A stretch of 62,072 nt of DNA. Origin: Geobacteraceae bacterium. GTDB taxonomy: Bacteria; Desulfobacterota; Desulfuromonadia; Geobacterales; DSM-12255. The position numbers and the translations under genes are program-made. Of the stretch, positions 45,157 through 54,926 are shown in pieces; the first letter of the stretch is position 1, and each line of letters opens with the position of its first letter. Under the pieces are notes generated by a model that had not been told where the DNA came from, made no database searches, and worked only from the letters and a program-made list of their open reading frames with translations. The stretch spans positions 68,530 through 130,601 of the forward strand of contig JACABD010000002.1 of the NCBI GenBank assembly GCA_013377075.1. Reading direction: 5' to 3'.

Positions 45157-46719
45157 ATGTTTTTTAGATTATTTCTTATTTTATTCATAATTATTACCCT
45201 AGAGTCTGTTTCTTTGGCAAATCCCACAGAATTCGGCTCAAGTGGGCTTCTCCATGTCCCTACAGCTGATACGCTTGATTCTGCTAATTTCTGTTTTGGT
45301 TTATGGGGTAATTGTAGTAACAGAGCCGATGCCGGTTCAGTTGTCATTGTGCCAGCAACACTGACACTAGGTATCGGCACTTTCTGGGAAATTTACGGTA
45401 CTTATCCCAACGTTTCACTTAACAGCGACACCCAAAAATCTGATCGAGGCACAGCTGATATCGGGATGAAGCTGCGAGTTATTGGAACAAGAAGTTCGAA
45501 GTTCAAACTCGCTGTTGACTCACATATGAGCAGATACATTGATAATGATCCCAAATACAATGGAAAAAATGATAAGGGGGCAAGAGTAATCGCCTCTTTT
45601 AGAAATGATCTGTTCGGCCTTCACCTGTCGGGTGGTTTTATGTCAAATGCCGACTCCCGCGAGCTTGAAAGAGCAAACTCTGGAAGATCAAAAAAAGAGT
45701 ACCCTCTAGGTGCAGGCATAGATTTTATACCATCGACCCGGACAAAATTAACACTTGAGCTTACTGCAACTGACGTTAAGAGAACTGCTCCTTATGAAGC
45801 TTCAGCAGGTTTCCAGTATTATTTGACTCCGCACCTTACTTTCAATCTGTCCACTGGCGTCGGACTTACTTCTTCAGCCCCTGACTGGAGAGTCCTCGCT
45901 GGTTTATCAACTTGTCAGGGCGTAGGTGCTTACATCAAGCCTGTGCCGGTTGTAACTCGAAAAGATGGAAAAGGATTAAAAGCTGATGTTATCAAGCCGA
46001 CAAAAGTAGTCGCCCTTTCCCCCCTATTAATAAGAGCGCCAGTAGTTACTACACCAGTAAGCAAGTTTGAAATTCCTGTTGATGCTGATGGAGATGAAAT
46101 TCTGATTCGTCCCTATGGAAATGTTGTCATTGCACAACAAACCGCTGCAAAATCAGTTAATATACCAAAATCAGTATACCCTGATCAGATCCAATCAGAA
46201 GCCGCATCTATAGTGCCCGTTGCCCCGACAGTAGCTGATACAGCTACTGAGTATTCACTTACAAGAGTAAGTGGCATAACCCCTCTTTATGGTGTAACAG
46301 TTACCGGACAGGTAACACCAGTTGAAAAACTCTCAAAACCAGTAGCAGCGTACAGAAAGTTCAGACTTCCTGACACGCTCTTTGAATTCGACAATGCCGA
46401 GATGATTCCAGAAGTTCAGAAGTCTGTATCAGAGCTTGCAGAGTTTATCCGCAAAGATTCCAAATGGGTCTTTCTCAGAATTGACGGGCATACTGATGCT
46501 GTTGGCTCAGTAAAATATAATATGGAGCTTTCACTTAAGCGTGCAGTTACTGTTGCTAATTATCTAATTACCCGAGAAGGAATCGACCCTGCAAGGATAT
46601 TTGTTAGAGGAATGGGAAAGAGTGCACCTGTAGCCGACAACACTACCGATGTGGGACGCAAACTTAACAGAAGATTTGAAATTGTCTTTCTTGTTCATAA
46701 AGAAGAGAAAGTAAAATGA
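45157..46719 (+). CDS. OmpA-domain outer-membrane protein
   Basis: 520 residues. A signal peptide (FRLFLILFIIITLESVSLA) is followed by a region of about 250 residues rich in alternating strands (likely a barrel, starting NPTEFGSSGLLHVPTADTL). A Val/Pro/Thr-rich linker runs about 270-400, and a C-terminal OmpA domain contains DGHTDAVGS (about 447) and KLNRRFEIVF, which bind peptidoglycan. It probably tethers the outer membrane to the wall. It has no strong ribosome site and starts 12 nt after ihfB. The next gene overlaps its stop as ATGA. Confidence 0.85.
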   Translation: MFFRLFLILFIIITLESVSLANPTEFGSSGLLHVPTADTLDSANFCFGLWGNCSNRADAGSVVIVPATLTLGIGTFWEIYGTYPNVSLNSDTQKSDRGTADIGMKLRVIGTRSSKFKLAVDSHMSRYIDNDPKYNGKNDKGARVIASFRNDLFGLHLSGGFMSNADSRELERANSGRSKKEYPLGAGIDFIPSTRTKLTLELTATDVKRTAPYEASAGFQYYLTPHLTFNLSTGVGLTSSAPDWRVLAGLSTCQGVGAYIKPVPVVTRKDGKGLKADVIKPTKVVALSPLLIRAPVVTTPVSKFEIPVDADGDEILIRPYGNVVIAQQTAAKSVNIPKSVYPDQIQSEAASIVPVAPTVADTATEYSLTRVSGITPLYGVTVTGQVTPVEKLSKPVAAYRKFRLPDTLFEFDNAEMIPEVQKSVSELAEFIRKDSKWVFLRIDGHTDAVGSVKYNMELSLKRAVTVANYLITREGIDPARIFVRGMGKSAPVADNTTDVGRKLNRRFEIVFLVHKEEKVK

Positions 46720-47393
46720 GATTAAAGGTTTTATTCTGTACCACGCTGATTTTATTTACATCGCCTCTTTTTGGTGAACCTGTTCCCGACCAGTTGATTG
46801 GAACGGTCAACGTACGTAATATTGCCAAACTTGATGCACATGCAAAAAAAGAGATTTCTTCCATTGCTGCAAAGATAAAAAAAATAAGATCTAGCGGATC
46901 TGTAAAAATCACAGGTAATGTTGCTAACGCCAAATCTCCGGAAGAATATATTTCCAACTCCGTATTTATTGCACAACTTGTTGAAACCTACATTAAAACG
47001 CTTCTTTCACCAAGGTTCCAGACTTTTATTACTGCATCAAAATTTACAGAAAATAAAGTTTCATCACAAAATTCGATTGTAATTTATCTTTATCCATATG
47101 AACTTAAAGTCGAAGGCGCAGGGTTCATCTCAACAATGACTACACCTGGAGAGATGCTGAAATCAGTTGAAACTAATACTACAACGTCTCAACCGGTCAC
47201 ATACCCTGTAGACTCCAGTCCAGCGTCATCACAGCTGACGCCGCCTGTTTCTGATTATGATCAGGTTGAACTAACCTCAAAGAAAGATAAGATAAGAATT
47301 GATAATGAAGACCCGGTTCTAGCTAATGAGCTTGTTAATAAGGCCAAGGCTAGAGCAGCTCAAAAAGCTAAGCGCCTTGAACATGAAAGATAG
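46716..47393 (+). CDS. Secreted protein of unknown function
   Basis: 225 residues. A signal peptide (LKVLFCTTLILFTSPLFGEP) is cleaved probably near residue 20. The central part, with SGSVKITGNVANAKSPEEY and a helix ending ETYIKTLL, has the rhythm of a degenerate OmpA-like fold but lacks the DGHTD motif. A Thr/Ser/Pro linker and a basic tail (KARAAQKAKRLEHER) follow. It overlaps the OmpA-domain gene by 4 nt, so the two likely act together in the envelope. No firm family. Confidence 0.7.
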   Translation: MRLKVLFCTTLILFTSPLFGEPVPDQLIGTVNVRNIAKLDAHAKKEISSIAAKIKKIRSSGSVKITGNVANAKSPEEYISNSVFIAQLVETYIKTLLSPRFQTFITASKFTENKVSSQNSIVIYLYPYELKVEGAGFISTMTTPGEMLKSVETNTTTSQPVTYPVDSSPASSQLTPPVSDYDQVELTSKKDKIRIDNEDPVLANELVNKAKARAAQKAKRLEHER

Positions 47394-47432
47394 TTTGGTA
47401 GAAGTTGTGAATATGTAAAGCGGAGTTTTCAA

Positions 47433-48074
47433 ATGAAAACCTTGAACCTTACAATAATGCTTTTTTTGATACTGACTGCCGGATGCTCAACAGTGAAGGT
47501 TGTTCCTGAGCAAGTGCCTTTCGGTATTATTAATCTTAAAGACAACAGTCAGGTTATAAAAAAAGACAATATTTCTATAGCGATTTCACCTGCTGATATG
47601 GACATGGTAAATTACAATATCGAAAGCATAGTCGCCTCATTTAATGTGGACATTCAGAATAATTCTGATGGTGAAACTTCTTTTGATAAGGATAGTTTCG
47701 CGCTTATTGATTCCAATTCACGTCAATATTATCCCCTGACTACTGAAAAGATAAAGGAAATGATGACTAGGGATACATTCTATCTTCTTCCTTACCCTTA
47801 TATAGGATTCTATTATCTTGAAGACTATGAACAGGCACAGTTCAAAAACTCTTCCAGTTCAAACCTCCCGTATTATTTTGAGCTCAGGCCCCAGAATCTC
47901 TCTACAATGGCGCTTCCTTTCGAACCGATTATTCCTAAGGCCGGCATAAAGGGGCTTCTTTACTTCCACACTGATATTCGCTCTATCTCTTCATTTTCAA
48001 TCAATATCTATAAGAAGGGAGCATCCAAGTCTTTACCTCCTGATTTTATCTTTCCATTCAAGGTTATGAAGTAG
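47433..48074 (+). CDS. Lipoprotein of unknown function
   Basis: 213 residues. The signal LNLTIMLFLILTAGCSTVKV carries a lipobox with Cys near 18. The rest is predicted beta-rich, with VASFNVDIQNNSDGETSF suggesting an Ig-like strand pattern found in periplasmic lipoproteins. GGAG lies 9 nt before the ATG. It follows the secreted protein after 39 nt and precedes the phosphate symporter gene by 3 nt. Function unknown; envelope location is well supported by the lipobox. Confidence 0.78.
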   Translation: MKTLNLTIMLFLILTAGCSTVKVVPEQVPFGIINLKDNSQVIKKDNISIAISPADMDMVNYNIESIVASFNVDIQNNSDGETSFDKDSFALIDSNSRQYYPLTTEKIKEMMTRDTFYLLPYPYIGFYYLEDYEQAQFKNSSSSNLPYYFELRPQNLSTMALPFEPIIPKAGIKGLLYFHTDIRSISSFSINIYKKGASKSLPPDFIFPFKVMK

Positions 48075-48077
48075 TAC

Positions 48078-49751
48078 ATGTCAGAACTTGAAACATCTTC
48101 TCTACAGGCTGCATTTGAGGCGCTTGGAGGAGGAGGTCTCTTTATATTTGGCATCAGAATGATGTCTGAGGGGCTTCAACGAATTGCCGGTAACCGTTTC
48201 AGGACTATTCTTGATAAAGTTGTTTCAAGCAGAATATCAGCTGCCCTTCTTGGGACATCAATCGCGTCCCTTCTTCACTCATCAAATTCGGCCTCCATTC
48301 TTACAGTCGGTTTTCTTAACGCCGGGCTCATATCGATTTATCAGGCTCTTGCTATCTTTCTTGGAGCTTCTCTCGGGGCTTCTCTTGCTGTACAGTTCAT
48401 TGCTTTCCAGCCCTACCTGCTTGCTCTTGCAGCTGTTTTTGCAGGGATATTCCTAAAACTCTTTTTCAAAAGAAATTTTCTAGCCAATACCGGTGAACTT
48501 CTGCTTGGTGCTGGAATTCTGTTTATTGGTCTTAGAACAATGCAGTCAGGTCTTTCGTTTTTGAGTGGATCTACTTTTATGCAGTTTCTTGATCATTATG
48601 TTTTTGCCTGGCGAATCAGTGCTGTTCTCTTTGGCTCACTTCTAACGTTTATTCTTCAGTCATCCTCTGCTGCAACTGGTATTATAATTGCCCTCTGCGG
48701 AAGCGGAATTGTAACATTTAATGAGTCTATCGGCATTATTATCGGTTCAAACCTGGGCACAGCGTTCATGACACTTTTTGCGGCGATTGGCGGTACTTCA
48801 AACGCAAGAAAAGCTGCGCTGGTCAATCTAATAATAAATATTACCTCTGTTATCCTAGTATTGTTTTTCTTTCCGATGCTAATCAAGGCTGTACTTGTTT
48901 TAACCCCTTCATACGACCTGTATATTCCTGACATGCTTAACTCTCAGTCATATACTCCTCTAAAAGGGGATTTACCCAGACTGATTGCTAACGCTCATAC
49001 TATAGTTAGTCTGTTTATGGTAATAATTTTTCTGCCACTAATCGGTTTTCTATCCAGATCAGTCAAGTTATCCGGGTCATCAACAGAGATTTCCGCCCAC
49101 TCTGATTTTTTGGATAAGAGGGTCATTAACACCCCGACAATTGCCATGATACAGGCTTCCAAGGAGGTCGCAAGGATGTCTCATGTAGTGACTTCCATGT
49201 ATCGTGATACGGTTCATCTTCTCTACAGGTTTGACGCAAAATCGGCAAGGCGGATTATTGAAATGGAGAATGCAGTTGACTCCATTCACTGTCAACTCTC
49301 AAATTACCTTGTACTCCTTTCACGGAAGAGTTTTGATAGAGATATATCCATAAAGCTGCCTCTTCTTCTTCAGGCTGTAAATCAGCTTGAACACCTTGCA
49401 GACATAAACATGAGACTATTGATGTTAATCCAAAAGAAAAAAACAGAAAAAATTTCCTTTTCTACCAATGCCATGAGTGAGTTAAAAAAACTTGCGGCCT
49501 CTGTAGATGAGATAGTTAATATGGCCGAGATTTCTGTTGAGCTGGATGAGAATTATATGCAGGAGCTATCTGCTTTAAGAAGTAAAACCGGTGAGATTCG
49601 TGAGACCGCTATTGCAGGGCATCTAAAGCGGATGAAGACCGGGCATTGCTCTATTGAAGCAGGTTTTCTATATAATGACATTATTACATTGTTGATAAAT
49701 ACTTCTGATTCATCAGCAAACCTGATTGAGATAAAGGGCGAACTAGAGTGA
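48078..49751 (+). CDS. Na+/phosphate cotransporter family protein with PhoU-like C-terminus
   Basis: 557 residues. Two inverted membrane repeats hold the substrate motifs: LLHSSNSASIL in the first and ILQSSSAATGI in the second. The second has the canonical QSSSA; the first has His in place of Gln. From about residue 350 the protein is helical and soluble, with ASKEVARMSHVV and LLQAVNQLEHLADINMR, as in PhoU. It likely takes up phosphate with sodium. The gene overlaps the Ppx gene by 4 nt, linking phosphate uptake to polyphosphate turnover. Confidence 0.9.
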   Translation: MSELETSSLQAAFEALGGGGLFIFGIRMMSEGLQRIAGNRFRTILDKVVSSRISAALLGTSIASLLHSSNSASILTVGFLNAGLISIYQALAIFLGASLGASLAVQFIAFQPYLLALAAVFAGIFLKLFFKRNFLANTGELLLGAGILFIGLRTMQSGLSFLSGSTFMQFLDHYVFAWRISAVLFGSLLTFILQSSSAATGIIIALCGSGIVTFNESIGIIIGSNLGTAFMTLFAAIGGTSNARKAALVNLIINITSVILVLFFFPMLIKAVLVLTPSYDLYIPDMLNSQSYTPLKGDLPRLIANAHTIVSLFMVIIFLPLIGFLSRSVKLSGSSTEISAHSDFLDKRVINTPTIAMIQASKEVARMSHVVTSMYRDTVHLLYRFDAKSARRIIEMENAVDSIHCQLSNYLVLLSRKSFDRDISIKLPLLLQAVNQLEHLADINMRLLMLIQKKKTEKISFSTNAMSELKKLAASVDEIVNMAEISVELDENYMQELSALRSKTGEIRETAIAGHLKRMKTGHCSIEAGFLYNDIITLLINTSDSSANLIEIKGELE

Positions 49752-50659
49752 ATCCATTAATATCTTCTATGGATATTGGCACTAATACCGCTCGACTTCT
49801 TATCGGAAGGTTAAGTAGCGGAATTATTGAGAGGACCCACATTTCACGCTCAATAACAAGGCTTGGGGGCGGTTTCTCCAGAGAGAGTGGGATTTCAAGG
49901 GAAGCCGCTGACAGGACTGTGGAAGCAATTGCCGGTTTTGCTACAACACTTGACAATCTTGGTGTAAAAACCTATCGGGCAGTCGCAACAAGTGCTGTCA
50001 GAGATGCAGTAAACAGCGATCAGTTCTGTTCTGAAATACTTGCAAAAACAGGCATAAAACTAGAAGTCATTTCCGGTGACGAAGAGGGTGTCCTTACTCT
50101 TTCTGGTGTAATCAGCGGTTTGGACATAGTCCCTTCAAGATCAATTCTGTTTGATGTCGGTGGTGGCAGTACCGAATACACCGTTGCCCAAGGAGAGAGT
50201 ATTATCTTTACAAAAAGTCTTCCGCTCGGTGTAGTTCGACTAACCGAAGGGAAGGGTAGTGTTGATAGGATGGAAGAGAAAATTAAAAGAGAGCTGTTGC
50301 AACTTAAGGAAGAGATGCGCAACCAAGGCGTCTTGACTTCACTTGAGGGAGCTACACTTATTGGCACAGCTGGTACTGCGACCACACTGGCAGCAATCAG
50401 CATAGCCCTGAAAGATTATGACTACACAAAAGTTAACAATATGACAATAACAAGAGAGCGTATCGCTGATATCTTATCTACCCTTATACCGCTTACACCT
50501 GAAAAACGCCTTGAGCGCGTTGTCGGCCTTGAAAAGGGGAGGGAGGATCTGATTGTGGCCGGCACACTTCTTACGCTTAACACAATGGATATGTTAGGAT
50601 TTGACCAAATGAAGGTATCTGACTTCGGACTTCTTGAAGGGGTACTCCTAAGTATCTGA
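49748..50659 (+). CDS. Ppx/GppA-family exopolyphosphatase
   Basis: 303 residues. ASKHA-fold motifs are present: SMDIGTNTARLLIGR (about 8) and FDVGGGSTEYTV (about 135), with GTAGTATTLAAI later. This is the short form, without the C-terminal HD domains, as in PPX2-type proteins. It hydrolyses polyphosphate or pppGpp. The start is GTG at 49748, overlapping the transporter stop as GTGA. Which substrate it prefers cannot be told from sequence. Confidence 0.92.
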   Translation: MNPLISSMDIGTNTARLLIGRLSSGIIERTHISRSITRLGGGFSRESGISREAADRTVEAIAGFATTLDNLGVKTYRAVATSAVRDAVNSDQFCSEILAKTGIKLEVISGDEEGVLTLSGVISGLDIVPSRSILFDVGGGSTEYTVAQGESIIFTKSLPLGVVRLTEGKGSVDRMEEKIKRELLQLKEEMRNQGVLTSLEGATLIGTAGTATTLAAISIALKDYDYTKVNNMTITRERIADILSTLIPLTPEKRLERVVGLEKGREDLIVAGTLLTLNTMDMLGFDQMKVSDFGLLEGVLLSI

Positions 50660-50675
50660 TCTCACCAGAAAGCTG

Positions 50676-50705
50676 TTGACAGAATATGGCGCTAACAGGT
50701 ATATT
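50676..50705 (+). promoter_or_regulatory. Sigma-70-like promoter of the iorA operon
   Basis: TTGACA (50676-50681) and TATATT (50700-50705) with an 18-nt spacer form a near-consensus promoter. The leader to the iorA ATG is about 85 nt and has a CCTTAAGG palindrome followed by a short T run. Confidence 0.65.
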
Positions 50706-50796
50706 TTCGCCTCCTTAAGGGGTTTTTACTCCGTTGATTTCCATAACATCGAAACTCTTTTCCGCATAAATTAAACCTGAAAAGGAACTGTAATTA

Positions 50797-52572
50797 ATGA
50801 AAGAGATTCTGTCCGGCAATGAGGCGATTGCGCGCGGCGCATTTGAAGCCGGAGTCAAAGTAGCTTCAGCCTATCCAGGCACCCCTTCTACTGAAATTCT
50901 TGAAAACATATCCACCTACAGCTCAATAAATTCCTCGTGGGCACCAAACGAGAAGGTCGCCCTTGAAGTAGCCATAGGCGCTTCATTTGGCGGAGCACGT
51001 TCCATTGCCTGCATGAAGCATGTTGGTGTTAATGTGGCTGCTGACCCGCTCTTTACTCTCTCTTATACCGGGGTAGGAGGAGGTCTGGTGCTGATAGTTG
51101 CTGATGACCCTGAAATGCACTCGTCACAGAACGAGCAGGACAGCCGTAACTATGCCAAGTTTGCCAAAGTGCCCATGCTTGAACCTGCCGACTCACAGGA
51201 GTGCAAGGAATTCACCAGACTCGCATTCGAGTTATCTGAAAAGTTTGATACTCCGGTTATGATCCGTAGCTGTACACGGATTTCCCACGGTAAATCGATA
51301 GTTTCTCTTTCAGAGCCTGTAACAGGTCTGCCAGAACCCAAACTTGTTAAAAATCCGCCCAAGCTTGTCATGCTTCCCGGTAATGCCAGAGTAAGGCATC
51401 CGCTTGTTGAACAGCGCACTCTTGATCTTTCCACTTTTGGTGACAGTTGGGAGATCAACAGAATTGAATCCAGATCTGAAGAGATCGGAATTATCTGTAC
51501 CGGTGTCACTTATCAGTATGTACGTGAGGCGCTGCCAGAAGCGTCCACACTGAAGCTAGGTATGGTTTATCCATTGCCAAAAAAGCTGATCAATGAATTT
51601 GCTGCAACAGTAAAGAAGCTGTACGTTATCGAGGAGCTAGATCCTTTTATTGAGGAACAGGTTCTTGCCATGGGGATTCCAGTAATCGGCAAGGAAATTA
51701 TCCCACTCTGTGGTGAGCTTTCTCCCGGTCGCATAAGGGTTGCATTTGAAAAAGCAGAGATAATTCCTGCTTCAGAAACAAAAAATGTAATCGAAGAAAA
51801 GTTAATACCGCGTCCGCCAAACATGTGTCCTGGATGTCCGCATAGAGGGGTATTCTATCTGCTCAATAAGGCCAATGCCTATGTTACAGGTGATATAGGC
51901 TGTTATACACTTGGTTTTATGCCGCCGCTTAATGCAATGGACACCTGTGTTTGCATGGGTGCTTCAATCAGCAACGCCTCCGGAATAGTAAGATCACTGC
52001 CACCTGAGGAGCAGCGCCGCGTTGTTGCTGTAATTGGTGATTCAACTTTTCTGCACACCGGTGTCAACTCACTCATGGAGATGGCTTATAATCAGGCCCC
52101 TGCAACTGTTATCATTCTTGACAACAGGATCACTGCGATGACTGGCAGACAGGAAAACCCTGCGTCCGGTTATACTCTCGCTGGAGTTAAAGCCCCTGAA
52201 GTTGACATTCCAGATCTCTGCCGTGCCCTTGGTATCAAGCATGTTAGGATTCTTGATCCATACGACCTCGAAGAAACCAAAAAGGTGTTGCAGGAAGAGA
52301 TGTCAAGGGCTGAACCGTCTGTTATCATCACAAACAGACCTTGCTGCCTTATCAAGGACGACTCCCGTTTTTCCAAATCAGCTTTACTTGAAGTTGTGCA
52401 GAGTGACTGTACTGGCTGTAAGGCGTGCTTGCGGATCGGATGTCCTGCAATTGAATGGCAGCCCGATGCAGAAGGCAAGAAGGGTAAATCTTTCATTGAT
52501 CCGCTTCTTTGCACCGGTTGCACTGTCTGTCAGCAACTCTGCAAGTTCAATGCAATAAGGCAGGTGAAATAA
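50797..52572 (+). CDS. iorA: Indolepyruvate:ferredoxin oxidoreductase alpha subunit
   Basis: 591 residues. The pyrimidine domain is N-terminal (GNEAIARGAFEAGVKVASAYPGTPSTE), the TPP domain is in the second half (GDIGCYTLG then VIGDSTFLHTGVNSLMEMAYN), and the C-terminus has two [4Fe-4S] motifs, CTGCKACLRIGC and CTGCTVCQQLC. With IorB it interconverts aryl pyruvates and aryl-acetyl-CoA using ferredoxin. CPGCPHRG is the typical motif before the TPP site. It heads a long operon and overlaps iorB by one base (TAATG). Confidence 0.96.
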   Translation: MKEILSGNEAIARGAFEAGVKVASAYPGTPSTEILENISTYSSINSSWAPNEKVALEVAIGASFGGARSIACMKHVGVNVAADPLFTLSYTGVGGGLVLIVADDPEMHSSQNEQDSRNYAKFAKVPMLEPADSQECKEFTRLAFELSEKFDTPVMIRSCTRISHGKSIVSLSEPVTGLPEPKLVKNPPKLVMLPGNARVRHPLVEQRTLDLSTFGDSWEINRIESRSEEIGIICTGVTYQYVREALPEASTLKLGMVYPLPKKLINEFAATVKKLYVIEELDPFIEEQVLAMGIPVIGKEIIPLCGELSPGRIRVAFEKAEIIPASETKNVIEEKLIPRPPNMCPGCPHRGVFYLLNKANAYVTGDIGCYTLGFMPPLNAMDTCVCMGASISNASGIVRSLPPEEQRRVVAVIGDSTFLHTGVNSLMEMAYNQAPATVIILDNRITAMTGRQENPASGYTLAGVKAPEVDIPDLCRALGIKHVRILDPYDLEETKKVLQEEMSRAEPSVIITNRPCCLIKDDSRFSKSALLEVVQSDCTGCKACLRIGCPAIEWQPDAEGKKGKSFIDPLLCTGCTVCQQLCKFNAIRQVK

Positions 52573-53150
52573 TGGCTGATTCTATTACTAACGTACTTCT
52601 TGTCGGAGTGGGGGGGCAGGGAATTCTGCTGGCCTCCGAAATACTGGCTGAAGCATTCATGATTGCCGGTTTTGATGTTAAGAAAAGTGAGATTCACGGC
52701 ATGTCACAACGTGGCGGCAGTGTTGTATCCCATGTCCGTTTTGGCGAAAAAGTTTATTCCCCGGTCGTTCCTGAAGGGGAGGGTGACATCCTTTTCGGCT
52801 TCGAGCTCCTTGAGACGCGCCGCTATCTGAACCTGCTACGCCCGGGTGCAAAGGTTATTGTCAACGATTTCATGATTCAGCCCCCTTCTGTTCTTCTGGG
52901 CAACGATCGCTATCCAGAAAATCTGGCAGAGGAAATATCGCAACGCTTTACGGATTTCAAACTTATTGACGGTCTGAAGATAGCAACTGAAGTCGGAAAC
53001 CAGAGAGTTGCAAATACGGTTCTTCTTGGAGCAGTATCAAAGCATCTTAAGCTTGATGATCGGGTCTGGCAAAAAGCACTGCAGAAGATGGTGCCGGCAA
53101 AGGCTCTTCAGGTCAATCTTAAAGCTTTTGAGTCAGGACGTTCACTTTAG
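52572..53150 (+). CDS. iorB: Indolepyruvate:ferredoxin oxidoreductase beta subunit
   Basis: 192 residues, the gamma-type POR domain. NVLLVGVGGQGILLASEILAE and EIHGMSQRGGSVVSHVRFG are diagnostic. It completes the oxidoreductase with IorA. ATG at 52572 shares an A with the iorA stop, indicating translational coupling; an in-frame ATG at 52509 is inside iorA. A GGAGG ribosome site for the next gene follows its stop. Confidence 0.95.
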   Translation: MADSITNVLLVGVGGQGILLASEILAEAFMIAGFDVKKSEIHGMSQRGGSVVSHVRFGEKVYSPVVPEGEGDILFGFELLETRRYLNLLRPGAKVIVNDFMIQPPSVLLGNDRYPENLAEEISQRFTDFKLIDGLKIATEVGNQRVANTVLLGAVSKHLKLDDRVWQKALQKMVPAKALQVNLKAFESGRSL

Positions 53151-53156
53151 GAGGCT

Positions 53157-54467
53157 ATGGTGGCGAACTATTTTAACGAAGAGTTCGAAACACTCCCAAG
53201 GATTGCATTAGAGGCTCTGCAACTCAAGAGACTTAAAGCAACACTTGATAGGGTTTACAATAACGTACCGTTTTACCGCAAGTCAATAGACTCGGTGTCC
53301 ATGACACCTGAGTCAGTCACCTCTCTGTCAGATCTACAAAGACTCCCCTTTACAACAAAGCAGGATATGCGTGATTCCTACCCGTATGCGCTCTTTGCAG
53401 CGCCTATGGAAGAAATCGTCAGGATTCATGCTTCAAGCGGCACTACCGGCAAACCTACAGTAGTTGGCTACACCAAGAGAGATATTGACAACTGGGCTGA
53501 TCTGATGGCCAGAACTCTTGTAACTGCCGGTGCCCATAAAGGCGATATCATCCATAATGCATACGGCTACGGTCTTTTTACCGGCGGTCTCGGTGTCCAT
53601 AACGGTGCAGAACGCCTTGGCGCTTCAGTAATCCCTATCTCCGGGGGCAATACTGCCAGACAGCTTATGATAATGCAGGATTTTGGCTCAACAGTTATAA
53701 CCTGTACACCCTCATACGCTCTTTTCATGGCTGAAGAAGCACGTGCAGAAGGCCTCGACATCAAGAGTTTCAAGCTTCGTGTCGGCATATTCGGTGCTGA
53801 GCCATGGTCAGAGGCGATGCGTGGCGAGATAGAAGCAAAGCTCAATCTCACAGCACTTGATATTTACGGACTCTCAGAGATAATGGGGCCTGGTGTTGCC
53901 CAGGAGTGTTTTGAAGGCAAATGCGGTCTGCATATCTGGGAGGATCACTTTATTCCCGAAATTATCAATCCTGTCACCTGTGAAGTTCTGCCTGAGGGTG
54001 AAAAAGGTGAACTGGTAATTACAACCATAACAAAGCAGGGGATACCGCTTATCCGCTACAGGACAAGGGATATTACCTCCATAACCTATGAACCATGTGT
54101 TTGCGGAAGGACCCATGCAAGGATTTCCCGTCTTTCCGGAAGATCTGACGATATGCTTATTATCCGAGGTGTTAATGTATTCCCGTCCCAGATCGAATCA
54201 ATCCTTGTAAGGATCGAGGGGGTTGAGCCCCACTATCTGCTGATTGTCGACAGGAAAGACAACCTTGATACACTCCAGATTCAGGTCGAGGTCGACGAAA
54301 GAATATTCTCCGATGAGATAAAGGTTCTTCAGTCTCTGGCAAGACAGATAGAGAAAGAAATTAAGGATATGCTTGGTGTGACATGCAACGTAAAACTGGT
54401 TGAACCGAAAACGATTCAAAGAAGTGAAGGAAAGGCCAAACGTGTCATCGACAATCGGAAACTCTAG
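53157..54467 (+). CDS. paaK: Phenylacetate-CoA ligase (first copy)
   Basis: 436 residues, the full AMP-forming ligase. [16 protein letters not shown] is the P-loop (about 90), [15 protein letters not shown] the A5 motif, YRTRDIT the A7/A8 hinge area, and [20 protein letters not shown] is typical PaaK. It makes aryl-acetyl-CoA from the acid, CoA and ATP. It follows iorB after 6 nt with GGAGG. A second copy closes the operon at 60677; the two are similar along their full length by eye. Confidence 0.94.
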   Translation: MVANYFNEEFETLPRIALEALQLKRLKATLDRVYNNVPFYRKSIDSVSMTPESVTSLSDLQRLPFTTKQDMRDSYPYALFAAPMEEIVRIHASSGTTGKPTVVGYTKRDIDNWADLMARTLVTAGAHKGDIIHNAYGYGLFTGGLGVHNGAERLGASVIPISGGNTARQLMIMQDFGSTVITCTPSYALFMAEEARAEGLDIKSFKLRVGIFGAEPWSEAMRGEIEAKLNLTALDIYGLSEIMGPGVAQECFEGKCGLHIWEDHFIPEIINPVTCEVLPEGEKGELVITTITKQGIPLIRYRTRDITSITYEPCVCGRTHARISRLSGRSDDMLIIRGVNVFPSQIESILVRIEGVEPHYLLIVDRKDNLDTLQIQVEVDERIFSDEIKVLQSLARQIEKEIKDMLGVTCNVKLVEPKTIQRSEGKAKRVIDNRKL

Positions 54468-54476
54468 GGGGAAGTC

Positions 54477-54908
54477 ATGAAAGTTGAACAGATCTCCATT
54501 TTTATCGAGAACAAATCCGGACGTCTTGCAGAGGTAACAACCATACTTGGTTTTGCCGGTGTCAACATCAGGGCTCTTTCACTGGCAGATACATCTGATT
54601 TCGGTATCCTGAGACTTATCGTTAATGACCGAGATAAAGCGATTGCTGCGCTTAAGGCAAAAGGTTTTACCGTTAATAAGACAGAGGTTGTTGCAGTAGA
54701 GGTTCCAGACCAACCCGGTGGACTTGCGAGCATTCTTCATGTGCTTGACAAGGACTCCATAAATGTTGAATACATGTATGCTTTTGTCGAACGACGTGGA
54801 TCTAATGCGGTCATTATTTTCAGATTTGATGAAACAGACAGGGCGATCAAGGCATTATCTGCAAAAGGTTTCAATATGCTCGATGGTGAGCGACTTTACG
54901 GTATGTAG
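54477..54908 (+). CDS. Tandem ACT-domain protein
   Basis: 143 residues. Two ACT modules are visible: [19 protein letters not shown] (from residue 2) and [19 protein letters not shown] (from about 72). ACT pairs bind amino acids and control partner enzymes; no catalytic domain is present. It lies between paaK and the binding-protein genes with gaps of 9 and 18 nt, so it may sense an aromatic or branched-chain amino acid for this operon. This role is inferred from position. Confidence 0.9.
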   Translation: MKVEQISIFIENKSGRLAEVTTILGFAGVNIRALSLADTSDFGILRLIVNDRDKAIAALKAKGFTVNKTEVVAVEVPDQPGGLASILHVLDKDSINVEYMYAFVERRGSNAVIIFRFDETDRAIKALSAKGFNMLDGERLYGM

Positions 54909-54926
54909 ACAAACAGGAGGTTATAC

